From assembly GCA_017626045.1 (NCBI GenBank), contig JAGAJP010000019.1, positions 1-64,000 on the forward strand: DNA of 64,000 nt. The letters run 5' to 3'. This DNA is from Muribaculaceae bacterium. GTDB lineage: Bacteria > Bacteroidota > Bacteroidia > Bacteroidales > Muribaculaceae. The number at the start of each line of letters is the position of its first letter. Position 1 is the first letter of the stretch. The translations under genes and the position numbers were made by a program. Below are positions 28,061 through 36,133 of the stretch, piece by piece. Below the pieces are notes generated by a model. The model was given only the letters and a program-made list of their open reading frames with translations, made no database searches and was not told the DNA's origin.

Positions 28061-28349
28061 ATGTCAATAAGAATTATCATATTATTTATACTTATAGCAA
28101 GTATTGTCATAACCGAAGGATGTTCAGACCTTCGGCAGGCAGACCTTTTGCTTGCCGAAAGGATAATGGAGGAAAACGCCGACAGTGCACTTGTAATCCT
28201 TGACAATATGGATACCGGAAACCTCGACAGATCGGAATTTTTATATTTTGCACTTCTTTACACTCAGGCTCAGGTGAAAACAGGTATGTGTATAAAATCC
28301 GATTCACTTATCTATATTTGTTGAAAAACTGAAAAATCATTCAGCGTAG
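28061..28349 (+). pseudogene. Collapsed copy of TPR/HTH regulator gene (internal deletion)
   Basis: The first ~80 codons (ATG at 28061) match the N-terminus of the intact gene at 39783: signal with lipobox, then ADLLLAERIMEENADSALVILDN against ADLMLAENIMEDNPDSALVLLDN, and FALLYTQAQVKTG against FALLYTQARIKTG. Right after SDSL the frame is lost, and 25 bases later another frame reads FVEKLKNHSA and a TAG stop (28347-28349), which is the exact C-terminus of the intact protein. About 500 codons are therefore missing between the two ends, with a frameshift at the join. A product of 87 residues could still be made from the first frame, but it would be only a lipoprotein stub. Confidence 0.88.
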
Positions 28350-28374
28350 ATTTTTAGTGGTTTCAACACGACAA

Positions 28375-28411
28375 AAACGGGTGAGGAATTTTTGAATTCT
28401 TCACCCGTTTT
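28375..28411 (+). terminator. Terminator of the collapsed regulator gene
   Basis: AAACGGGTGAGGAATT pairs with AATTCTTCACCCGTTT across TTTG. A hairpin with the same GGTGAGGAAT core follows the intact paralogue at 41582, so the gene and its terminator share ancestry. Confidence 0.8.
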
Positions 28412-28483
28412 AAATGTTTGTAGGTTAAGTATATATAATAGTATATGAGGAAAATTGAGAGGGTCGATTTTTATCGATTAAAG

Positions 28484-28516
28484 CGGCGAGGCGGATGATG
28501 GTCCGCCTCGCCTTTT
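28484..28516 (-). terminator. Hairpin downstream of the gene at 28546
   Basis: An 11-bp stem (GGCGAGGCGGA with TCCGCCTCGCC) is followed on the plus strand by TTTTT. It separates convergent units and may serve both. Confidence 0.7.
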
Positions 28517-28545
28517 TAGTGTCTGACCTGTGGGTCAATGTTGTT

Positions 28546-30336
28546 TTATTTCACTACAAACTTCTTGCCGCCACGGATGTAGATGCCTTTCTGAAGTTTG
28601 TCGGCATTCATGCGTACACCCTGGAGGTTGTATACCGGAGTGTCGCTGTCGTCGGATGCATTGACTGATTCAACTGCACTTACCTTTGGATTGACAGTGT
28701 AGATGAGTTGGGGAGATGCATGACCCTCGCAGTACTCTTCCTTCTCCCATTCGAGGGTTCCGAAAGCGCCGATCCATGCGCTGATGGTGTAGTCGACGGA
28801 ACTCTTGAGGTCAACGCCACGCAGACCGATGTATGCCCTGTTGGGGTCGGTCTCATCTACCCAGTAGCGCAATACGGCTTCCTGAAGCGAGTTGCCTTCC
28901 GAGTCGCGTACACTACACTTGTCGTCGATGCTCTTGTGGATTGCCACAGGCTCCGTGAAGTCGAGGGCGAGCTGAAGTTCAAGTGTCTTCTTGCCGTTGA
29001 TTCTGGTTTCTACGAGCTCATAGGTGCTTGATGCGGGCATGAAGTCATAGGCGGTCTTGTCCTCGCGCGGCTGTCCGGCAAGCTTCCATGCGTTGAACTC
29101 ATAGCGTAGTTCGGGATTTACCCTGCCTTTGGTCGGATCTCCATGCCATGCGGGGTTGCCGTAAAGACCCTCGGGAATCACAAGTGTGTAATCGGCGTCC
29201 TCATATTTGTTGAGGCCGTTCACGCAGTAGTAGAAGACGCTATAGTCAGAGCCGGATCCTGCGAAATCGCGCTTCCAGTCCTCGTATACTTTGCCATCCT
29301 TGTCAAGAAGATAGCAATTCTTGGATGCTCCGGAAACCCACCATACATCCTCGTCAAACTTGACCTCGATCCTCACCTGGGATGTGAAGTCGTCCAGCTC
29401 CTGGTCATATACCTCCTGATAGAACATATTCTGCACCTCAGGAACAAAGTCTGCCACAGGTGCAGGTATGACTGGTTCTCCGGAAGGATTTACAACATAT
29501 TCAAGTTCCGGAGATGCATGACCCTCGCAGTACTCTTCCTTCTCCCATTCGAGGGTTCCGAAAGCGCCGATCCATGCGCTGATGGTGTAGTTGACGGAAT
29601 TCTTGAGGTCAACGCCGCGCAGACCGATGTATGCCTTGTTGGGGTTGGTCTCGTCTACCCAGTAGCGCAATTTAGCTTCCTGAAGCGAGTTGCCTTCCGA
29701 GTCGCGCACGCTACACTTGTCGTCGATGTTCTTGTGGATTGCCACAGGCTCCGCAAAGTCGAGGGCGAGCTGAAGTTCAAGTGTCTTCTGACCGTTGATT
29801 CTTGTCTCCACTACCTCATAGCTGCTGGCTAAAGGAGCAAAGTCATAAGCAGTCTTGTCTTCGCGGGGCTGCCCGGCAAGTTTCCATACGTTGAAGTCGT
29901 AGCGGAGCTCAGGGTTGACTCTACCGGTGGTGTTGTCGTTATGCCATGCGGGGTTGCCGTAAAGACCTTCGGGAATCACAAGTGTGTAATCGGCGTCCTC
30001 ATATTTGTTGATGCCGTTTACGCAGTAGTAGAAGACTGCATAGTCCGATGCCGCTCCTGCGAAATCAGGTTTCCAATCCTCATACTTGTTTCCATCCTTG
30101 TCGAGGACGTAGCAGTGTTTGGATGCTCCGGAAACCCACCATACATCCTCGTCAAACCTGACTTCGATCCTTACCTGAGTGGTCATGCCCTCAATCTCGT
30201 TGTCCCACAATTCCTGAAAGAATGTCTTTTCAACTTTCGGCACAAAGTCATTGACGGGAGCCGCAGCGCCGGCATTCTGCGTAGTTGCGGCAAGTGCCGC
30301 AATTCCCATAACAGCTACAGATAAAATTTTCTTCAT
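28546..30336 (-). CDS. Secreted protein with tandemly duplicated domain
   Basis: This 596-residue exported protein (signal ending NAGAAAP) consists of two nearly identical copies of a ~266-residue unit. Each begins VPEV or VPKV..FFQE/FYQE and contains VRIEV(R/K)FDEDVWWVSGASK, LVIPEGLYGNPAWH and AYIGLRGVDLK. The DNA of the two halves is so similar (shifted by 798 bases) that the duplication must be recent or kept alike by gene conversion. The C-terminus VYNLQGVRMNADKLQKGIYI with RGGKKFVVK is the tail shared with other secreted proteins here. No enzyme motif is recognised. TAAATTTG at 30378-30371 is a likely -7 element. Confidence 0.8.
   Translation of the reverse strand: MKKILSVAVMGIAALAATTQNAGAAAPVNDFVPKVEKTFFQELWDNEIEGMTTQVRIEVRFDEDVWWVSGASKHCYVLDKDGNKYEDWKPDFAGAASDYAVFYYCVNGINKYEDADYTLVIPEGLYGNPAWHNDNTTGRVNPELRYDFNVWKLAGQPREDKTAYDFAPLASSYEVVETRINGQKTLELQLALDFAEPVAIHKNIDDKCSVRDSEGNSLQEAKLRYWVDETNPNKAYIGLRGVDLKNSVNYTISAWIGAFGTLEWEKEEYCEGHASPELEYVVNPSGEPVIPAPVADFVPEVQNMFYQEVYDQELDDFTSQVRIEVKFDEDVWWVSGASKNCYLLDKDGKVYEDWKRDFAGSGSDYSVFYYCVNGLNKYEDADYTLVIPEGLYGNPAWHGDPTKGRVNPELRYEFNAWKLAGQPREDKTAYDFMPASSTYELVETRINGKKTLELQLALDFTEPVAIHKSIDDKCSVRDSEGNSLQEAVLRYWVDETDPNRAYIGLRGVDLKSSVDYTISAWIGAFGTLEWEKEEYCEGHASPQLIYTVNPKVSAVESVNASDDSDTPVYNLQGVRMNADKLQKGIYIRGGKKFVVK
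28700..30270 (-). repeat. Two ~798-base direct repeats inside one gene
   Basis: For example GAGATGCATGACCCTCGCAG occurs at 28713 and again at 29511, and long stretches around it agree at the same 798-base offset. The offset is 266 codons, so the repeats keep the frame. Confidence 0.85.
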
Positions 30337-30370
30337 AGACTGATACTTTAAATATTGTTAAACTCAAATG

Positions 30371-30378
30371 CAAATTTA
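30371..30378 (-). promoter_or_regulatory. -7 element of the gene at 28546
   Basis: TAAATTTG on the minus strand fits TAnnTTTG. ATTG about 20 bases upstream is a weak -33. The start codon is 35 bases downstream. Confidence 0.5.
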
Positions 30379-30532
30379 AACAATATTTTTGAAATACCAA
30401 TCATGATTAAATAAAAATTAAAAATTAATTAATAAACAGCACTCTCCGCGAAATTCTTACTTCCCTCCGGGCGCGACGTGCCGACTGAGCGAGTGGTAGC
30501 AATGAAACGTCTACATTTCATACAATTTCATG

Positions 30533-30616
30533 ATGATTCTTACAGCTGTGGGGAAATTTGCTTATCAGCGGGAAGACGGCGTCTATGTGGTGCCGATAGG
30601 CTGTCTTAAAGACTGA
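30533..30616 (+). pseudogene. Possible C-terminal gene remnant
   Basis: An open frame of 27 codons ends GKFAYQREDGVYVVPIGCLKD then TGA, overlapping the 3' end of the PfkB gene on the other strand. The ending resembles the C-termini of AAA-type ATPases common in Bacteroidales, so it may be the tail of a deleted gene. This rests on memory of that family's endings and is weak. Confidence 0.3.
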
Positions 30617-31478
30617 CTCCTGTCAGGGACTGCACTTCGGCGAGGGTGCCGGAGAAGGGACCCTTGCTGCCGAGCTTGATGCTGCACATGGCGGCGGCGA
30701 AAGCTCCCGCCTCGTCGCAGTCCGCTCCACGGCTCCGGCGGTAGAGGTAGCCCGCCATATAGGTGTCGCCACATCCCGTGGCGTCCACAAGGTCTTTCGC
30801 CGGGAATGCCGGTATCTCGTGGAATACTCCGTCGGTATATATCAGCGACCCCTTGTCGCCGAGCGTCAGCACCACTTCCTTCACTCCCCAGTCGGCGAGC
30901 ATCCGCGCCGCCTCATGCGGATCCGAAGTGCCGGTCAGCGTCTCCATCTCCATCTCGTTAGCCTTCAGTATTCCTATATAAGGTAGCGCCGCAAGTTTAT
31001 CCTCATAGTCCACAGCCACCACCTTTTCCCCCTCCACTTTACGGAGATAGCCCTGCACGTCGACCGACACGGTGCCTTTCTCCGACAGATACTTGATGAC
31101 ATCGAGACTGAAATCATCGGCGAGAAGAGTGCCGAGATGGATGATGTTTGACTCTACCTCCGACAGATTGTCGATAGTGAAGGGATCAGCCTTGGCGAGC
31201 ACCCGCTGAGTGCGCTCGTTCATGTCCACCCCATATTTATTTTCAAAATATACCGACTCGCGCGACAGAATCGCCGTAACGTCAATACCCTCCGAGCGCA
31301 GTCTCTCTACCTCGTGCATCTCGCTCGCCGCGAGCGACGTGACCAGACGAAAGCTCTCGAGGTCTATGTTTTTCAGAGCTTTCGCAAAATAATATGCAGT
31401 GCCTCCCGGCATATAGGCGGTAAACCGAGGTGTTATGACCTTATCAAGCGTGATGTGTCCTATACAGGTAAGCTTCAT
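30606..31478 (-). CDS. PfkB-family carbohydrate kinase
   Basis: This 290-residue ribokinase-fold enzyme phosphorylates a sugar or nucleoside with ATP. The N-terminus has the substrate-binding PGGTAYYFAKAL, and the C-terminal PfkB signature DLVDATGCGDTYMAGYL supplies the anion hole and catalytic Asp (about residues 227-243). The PfkB family does not reveal its substrate from motifs alone. The upstream neighbour, 31 bases away on the same strand, is an MFS sugar transporter, so the pair probably imports and phosphorylates one sugar. The stop codon overlaps a small plus-strand remnant. Confidence 0.9.
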   Translation of the reverse strand: MKLTCIGHITLDKVITPRFTAYMPGGTAYYFAKALKNIDLESFRLVTSLAASEMHEVERLRSEGIDVTAILSRESVYFENKYGVDMNERTQRVLAKADPFTIDNLSEVESNIIHLGTLLADDFSLDVIKYLSEKGTVSVDVQGYLRKVEGEKVVAVDYEDKLAALPYIGILKANEMEMETLTGTSDPHEAARMLADWGVKEVVLTLGDKGSLIYTDGVFHEIPAFPAKDLVDATGCGDTYMAGYLYRRSRGADCDEAGAFAAAMCSIKLGSKGPFSGTLAEVQSLTGVSL

Positions 31479-31509
31479 ATAAAAATCAAGAATTAAGAAT
31501 TACCAACTA

Positions 31510-32721
31510 CTAATTATTATTTACTGCCCTAACAGCATAGGCCAAAACAAACGCATAGCCAACGGCGGGCACCAGGAACGCCGTCGACATGGAAGTCAGG
31601 TCGGCTACCTCACCCATAAGCATTGTTCCCACGGCTCCTCCGATGGGCGTCATCATAAGGAATGAAGACGCTATCTTCACAGCCTTTCCCTTGGCTCCCA
31701 CAATAGTGATGGCGAAGATGGTGGGGAACATGATTGCCTCGAAGGCATAGCACATGAAGACACCGGCTTTCGACACCCATCCAAGGTCGGCGGCAACAAG
31801 GAGAGCCCCCGCCACAGTCAGGACCCCGCATATCAGCAGTACTTTTTCTGACCGTATCCTGCTCATCACCATGCTTCCCGCCACGCGAGCCAGCATGAAA
31901 AGCCCGAGAGCGCCAAACGACAGCACTATCGAAGCAGTTGTCTTGTCCATCCATCCGTCGGATGTAGCGTAATTGATAAAGAGACTGTTGATGGATATTT
32001 CCGCTATCTCATAGAAGAAGAGGGCGAGGAACCCGAAGCGAAAGCGTCGCGACGACCAAAGCTGCCGTATGGTGGCTGCAAGTCCTTTCTCTTCCTCCTC
32101 CACAGTCACGGCTGCCTCATGCCCGCTGTCGCTGATTTCCGGCAGCCGCACACGGCTGAATATGAGCGCCGCCACCAACACCGCCGCTCCCATGATGCCG
32201 TAGGGAATGGCGACACTGCTTTCGGGCGACGAGAAGAGGAACGCCCCTACCGACACAGGCGCGAGGATGCAGCCGAGGCCGTTGAACGACTGCGCCAGAT
32301 TCAGGCGGCTCGCCGCCGTCGCCTTGTCGCCCAGTTCCGCCGCGTATGGATTGGCGGCTGTCTCCAGAATCACAAGTCCGCACCCGATGATGAAGAGCGC
32401 GAGGAGAAACATCCCGAAAGACATCACCCTCTCGCCGGGGATGAAGAGGAGGGCGCCGAGCGCGAACAGCAGCAGACCCGCCACCACGCCTTTCCTGTAT
32501 CCCACCCGGGTTATCATGATGCCGGCGGGAAGCGCCATCAGAAAATAGCCAAGATAGGTAGTGGCTTGAATGAGTGTGGACTGACCGATAGAGATGTGCA
32601 GCATTTCCTGAAAATGCTTGTTCAGCACGTCGAGCACCGCTCTCGCGAAGCCCCAGATGAAAAAGAGGCTTGTGATGAGGATGAAAGGCACGGTGTATTG
32701 CTTAGAGACAAGTTTGCTCAT
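31510..32721 (-). CDS. MFS sugar transporter, FucP/GluP-like
   Basis: This 403-residue inner-membrane protein has about 12 hydrophobic helices and the FucP-type opening FILITSLFFIWGFARAVLDVLN, in which the WG-F motif is characteristic. It also has HFQEMLHISIGQSTLIQ and the ETAANPYAAELG motif of the fucose/glucose/galactose:H+ symporter subfamily. It precedes the PfkB kinase by 31 bases. TAATTTTG at 32756-32749 is a good -7 element, with TTTC at about -33. The sugar is unknown, and fucose is not implied by the family name. Confidence 0.9.
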   Translation of the reverse strand: MSKLVSKQYTVPFILITSLFFIWGFARAVLDVLNKHFQEMLHISIGQSTLIQATTYLGYFLMALPAGIMITRVGYRKGVVAGLLLFALGALLFIPGERVMSFGMFLLALFIIGCGLVILETAANPYAAELGDKATAASRLNLAQSFNGLGCILAPVSVGAFLFSSPESSVAIPYGIMGAAVLVAALIFSRVRLPEISDSGHEAAVTVEEEEKGLAATIRQLWSSRRFRFGFLALFFYEIAEISINSLFINYATSDGWMDKTTASIVLSFGALGLFMLARVAGSMVMSRIRSEKVLLICGVLTVAGALLVAADLGWVSKAGVFMCYAFEAIMFPTIFAITIVGAKGKAVKIASSFLMMTPIGGAVGTMLMGEVADLTSMSTAFLVPAVGYAFVLAYAVRAVNNN

Positions 32722-32748
32722 GATTTATGCGGTTTCGTTATTATTTTG

Positions 32749-32756
32749 CAAAATTA
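32749..32756 (-). promoter_or_regulatory. -7 element of the transporter-kinase operon
   Basis: TAATTTTG on the minus strand, with TTTC (32780-32777) 20 bases upstream, is a near-consensus promoter 28 bases before the start codon. Confidence 0.5.
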
Positions 32757-32982
32757 ACTAAAAAAAACCGAATCATGAAATGACATTAGGCACCCATGGA
32801 CATACAAACGCTAATTTATGAGTCAAAAAATCCAAGATATGGATGGCTATATGTCGGAATTATAGTCGATTATATCCGATAAAGATCGGTTTAAGCCTCT
32901 TAAACGTTTTTTAACATTATTAAAATTTAAAATTATCAAAAATTTTTGAATATAAAATGCTCAATATTTGACATTTTATTTG

Positions 32983-32990
32983 TATCTTTG
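32983..32990 (+). promoter_or_regulatory. -7 element of the second susC operon
   Basis: TATCTTTG matches the -7 consensus in an AT-rich 350-base gap between divergent operons. No TTTG lies at the standard distance, as is common for regulated Sus promoters. The leader to 33080 is about 80 bases. The rest of the gap (32757-32982) shows nothing else. Confidence 0.55.
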
Positions 32991-33079
32991 CGCAAAATGT
33001 GTAGAATCAACTTTATTTGTAAATAAGAGAATCTATTTCTTTATAAAAACAATTTTATTTAAACCTAACATATCGATTA

Positions 33080-36000
33080 ATGCAGACTAAAGACATGAAA
33101 TCGAAACGCTTTGTCGGGCTTGCCCTCAGGGCCATGCTGACTCTGGCGTTTATGCTGTGTGGCATAGCCGCGCAGGCAGCAGTCGTAAAGGGCACTGTCA
33201 CAGACACCTCGGGCGAGCCGCTCATCGGCGCTACCGTGATGGTGGCCGGTTCAAACAACGGTACAGCCACCGATGTCGACGGAAATTTCTCAATCGATGT
33301 CGAGCAGGGCAAGACACTCCTGGTGTCATACGTGGGATATGTGTCGAAAGACGTCAAAGTAAAGGGAAGCAACCTCAAGATCGTGCTTTCCGAAGACAAC
33401 GCTCTTCTTGAGGAGGTAGTGGTCGTGGGCTACGGCACCATGAAGCGTAAGGACCTCACCGGCTCCATCACCACGGTTGACTCCAAAGACCTCAATGTGG
33501 GCGCCTACACCGATCCCGGACAGCTCCTGCAGGGAAAGGTGCCGGGACTCGTGGTGGTGCAGAACTCCGACCCCAACGGCGGTGTCAACTCCCTGACTCT
33601 CCGCGGAGCGTCTACCCTCAGCGGCGATGCCTCTCCTCTTTATGTGGTCGACGGCATTCCGGGCGTTAACCTGAACCTCATTCCCCCGAGTGAGATCGAG
33701 AGCATCGACGTGCTCCGCGACGCCTCCGCCACCGCCATCTACGGCTCGAAAGCAGCCAACGGCGTCATCATCGTGACCACGAAGCGCGGCTCCGAAGGTC
33801 CGGCGCGCGTCACATACTCCGGTTATGTGGCATGGGAGAAAATCGCCAACGACCATAAGATGATGACTGCCGACCAGCTCCGCGACTATGCCGAGCAGAA
33901 CGGCATCAACATCCCCAACGACCGAGGCGAAAACACCAACTGGGCGAAAGAAGTGCAGCGCACCGGTTTCGCGACCAATCATGACGTGTCGATTTCAGGC
34001 GGCAGCAAGAGCACTACATACAATGTGTCGCTCAACTATATGAAGCGCGACGGCATCATCAAGGGTGTCGGCAACAACCTCTTCACCGGACGCGCCTATG
34101 TGGAGACCAAGACTCTCAAAGACCGTCTGACTCTCGGCATCGGCATCAACGGCAACATCCGTAAGGAATGGGGCGTGCCCCGCAACATCGAGGGCAGCTC
34201 AGTGTACGAAGGAATGTATTACTACTCTCCGCTCGTGCCTGTCCGCAACGAGGACGGCTCTTGGTATTCCGACAAGACAATATCGCAGAACTACAACCCG
34301 ATGTCGCTGATCTACGAGAACAAGTCGATGTCAACAATGAAGCGTCTGCAGTTTACCGGTAAGGCAAGTTTCAAGATTATCGACGGCCTCTTCCTCAACG
34401 GAAACTTCGCATACGAGACAGAAAACATCCACTATAAGGCTTACACCTCCACCCAGTCGCAAAACAACACTCGCCACGGCGAGGCTGAGCGCAGGGTTAA
34501 GGACAACTGGGGCAAGCTGATGGAAATCTACGGCAACTATGACAAGGAGTTCGGCGACAACCATAAACTTGCCGTGATGCTCGGATATTCCTGGGAAGAG
34601 CACAAGAACGGCGACGGATTCGGTGCCAAAGGATATAATTTCTACGATGACGCGCTCGGCTGGAACAATATCGGTATGGCAAACAGCTGGGACACCGACC
34701 CTGTATGGGGCGAACTGATGGACCACACGAAGATGATATCGTTCTACGGCCGTGTCAACTACTCGCTGATGTCGAAATATCTCTTCCAGGTTGCAGTGCG
34801 CCGCGACGGCGCCTCTACCTTCGGCGCCAACAACAAGTGGGCTACCTTCCCCTCCGCGTCCGTGGCTTGGAGAATATCCGAGGAAAACTTCCTGAAAGAC
34901 AACTCATGGCTCAGCGACCTCAAGCTCCGCGTGGGCTGGGGTCAGAGCGGAAACGCACAGGGCTTCAATATCTATACCTCAAGATTCTACTATGATGTCA
35001 CCAGTCCGATCAAGCGTTTCGACTATGTTGACCCCGTGACCGGCGCCGTGACATCCTACAAGACACTCACCGCCGCGCGCAACGTCAACGACGACCTCAA
35101 GTGGGAGACCACCACGATGCTCAACATCGGTCTTGACTTCTCTTTCCTCAACGGACGAATTGGCGGTACGATCGAGTACTACAACAAGGATACCAAAGAC
35201 ATGATATGGGAATATCCTGTCTCTACCGCCATCTATCCTGTCGACAAGATGACCGCCAACGTGGGCAAGATGCGCAACAGGGGCGTCGAGTTCATGATTC
35301 AGGCATACCCGGTGCAGACAAGGGAATTCACCTGGAACACTTCGTTTAACTTCTCGCACAACGACAACAAGGTGGTGAGCGTATCCAACAGCGAGTTCAA
35401 CGCCGGTGTCCTCAACCGCTACGACCCGCATCTCCCGGGCCTGAGCCAGGGCTGCAACACGCAGCGCATTGTGGAGGGCAAGCCTATCGGCTCCTTCTAT
35501 CTCTGGGACTGGGCAGGATACAACGACCAGGGTATCTCCACCTTCTATAGATATGACAGAGACGGCAACCATATACTCAACGAAGACGGCACCTACGCCA
35601 CCACTATGGAACCGGGCGAGGACGACCGCGTGTATATGGGCAACGCCCAGCCTACCGTTACTCTGGGATGGGACAACCGACTGAACTGGAAAAACTGGGA
35701 CCTCGATGTCTTCTTCACCGGAGTGTTCGGTCAGAAGATCTTCAACGAGCCCCACGCATATTTCTCTTATGTGGGTTCGATCTCTCAGGGCAAGAACGTG
35801 ATGGCATCGGTGGCGGAAGACCAGAAGCCTACCGACGGTCTGGCTCACTATCCGTCGCAGCGCTATCTTGAGAACGGCAGCTATTTCAAGCTTGCGAGCA
35901 TCTCGCTCGGCTATACATTCCGCAACTGCTTCAACGGCTGGCTCAACGACATCCGCCTCTATGTGACGGCAAACAATGTCTTCACCATCACCGGCTACAG

Positions 36001-36112
36001 CGGACGCGACCCAGAGATATGTCTCGGCGGACTCGACCCGGGTCATGACACCCGCTCTGACCACTATCCGCGTACCCGTCAGATTCTCGTGGGTGCTACC
36101 ATCAATTTCTAA
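33080..36112 (+). CDS. SusC/RagA-family TonB-dependent outer-membrane transporter
   Basis: This 1010-residue protein has a signal peptide (about residues 6-33, LTLAFMLCGIAAQAA). A carboxypeptidase-D-like domain (GTVTDTSGEPLIGATVMVAG) follows, then a TonB box region (LLEEVVVVGYGTMKRKDLTG), the plug (VVDGIPGV, DVLRDASATAIYGSKAANGVI) and a barrel ending RQILVGATINF. An ATG at 33095 is an alternative start. It is followed by susD (21 bases) and a further secreted gene, a full three-gene binding and uptake unit. No adjacent hydrolase or sensor is present, though the transporter-kinase pair lies divergently upstream. The ligand is unknown. Confidence 0.96.
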   Translation: MQTKDMKSKRFVGLALRAMLTLAFMLCGIAAQAAVVKGTVTDTSGEPLIGATVMVAGSNNGTATDVDGNFSIDVEQGKTLLVSYVGYVSKDVKVKGSNLKIVLSEDNALLEEVVVVGYGTMKRKDLTGSITTVDSKDLNVGAYTDPGQLLQGKVPGLVVVQNSDPNGGVNSLTLRGASTLSGDASPLYVVDGIPGVNLNLIPPSEIESIDVLRDASATAIYGSKAANGVIIVTTKRGSEGPARVTYSGYVAWEKIANDHKMMTADQLRDYAEQNGINIPNDRGENTNWAKEVQRTGFATNHDVSISGGSKSTTYNVSLNYMKRDGIIKGVGNNLFTGRAYVETKTLKDRLTLGIGINGNIRKEWGVPRNIEGSSVYEGMYYYSPLVPVRNEDGSWYSDKTISQNYNPMSLIYENKSMSTMKRLQFTGKASFKIIDGLFLNGNFAYETENIHYKAYTSTQSQNNTRHGEAERRVKDNWGKLMEIYGNYDKEFGDNHKLAVMLGYSWEEHKNGDGFGAKGYNFYDDALGWNNIGMANSWDTDPVWGELMDHTKMISFYGRVNYSLMSKYLFQVAVRRDGASTFGANNKWATFPSASVAWRISEENFLKDNSWLSDLKLRVGWGQSGNAQGFNIYTSRFYYDVTSPIKRFDYVDPVTGAVTSYKTLTAARNVNDDLKWETTTMLNIGLDFSFLNGRIGGTIEYYNKDTKDMIWEYPVSTAIYPVDKMTANVGKMRNRGVEFMIQAYPVQTREFTWNTSFNFSHNDNKVVSVSNSEFNAGVLNRYDPHLPGLSQGCNTQRIVEGKPIGSFYLWDWAGYNDQGISTFYRYDRDGNHILNEDGTYATTMEPGEDDRVYMGNAQPTVTLGWDNRLNWKNWDLDVFFTGVFGQKIFNEPHAYFSYVGSISQGKNVMASVAEDQKPTDGLAHYPSQRYLENGSYFKLASISLGYTFRNCFNGWLNDIRLYVTANNVFTITGYSGRDPEICLGGLDPGHDTRSDHYPRTRQILVGATINF

Positions 36113-36133
36113 TTTAGCAATGTTTAGAGAATA

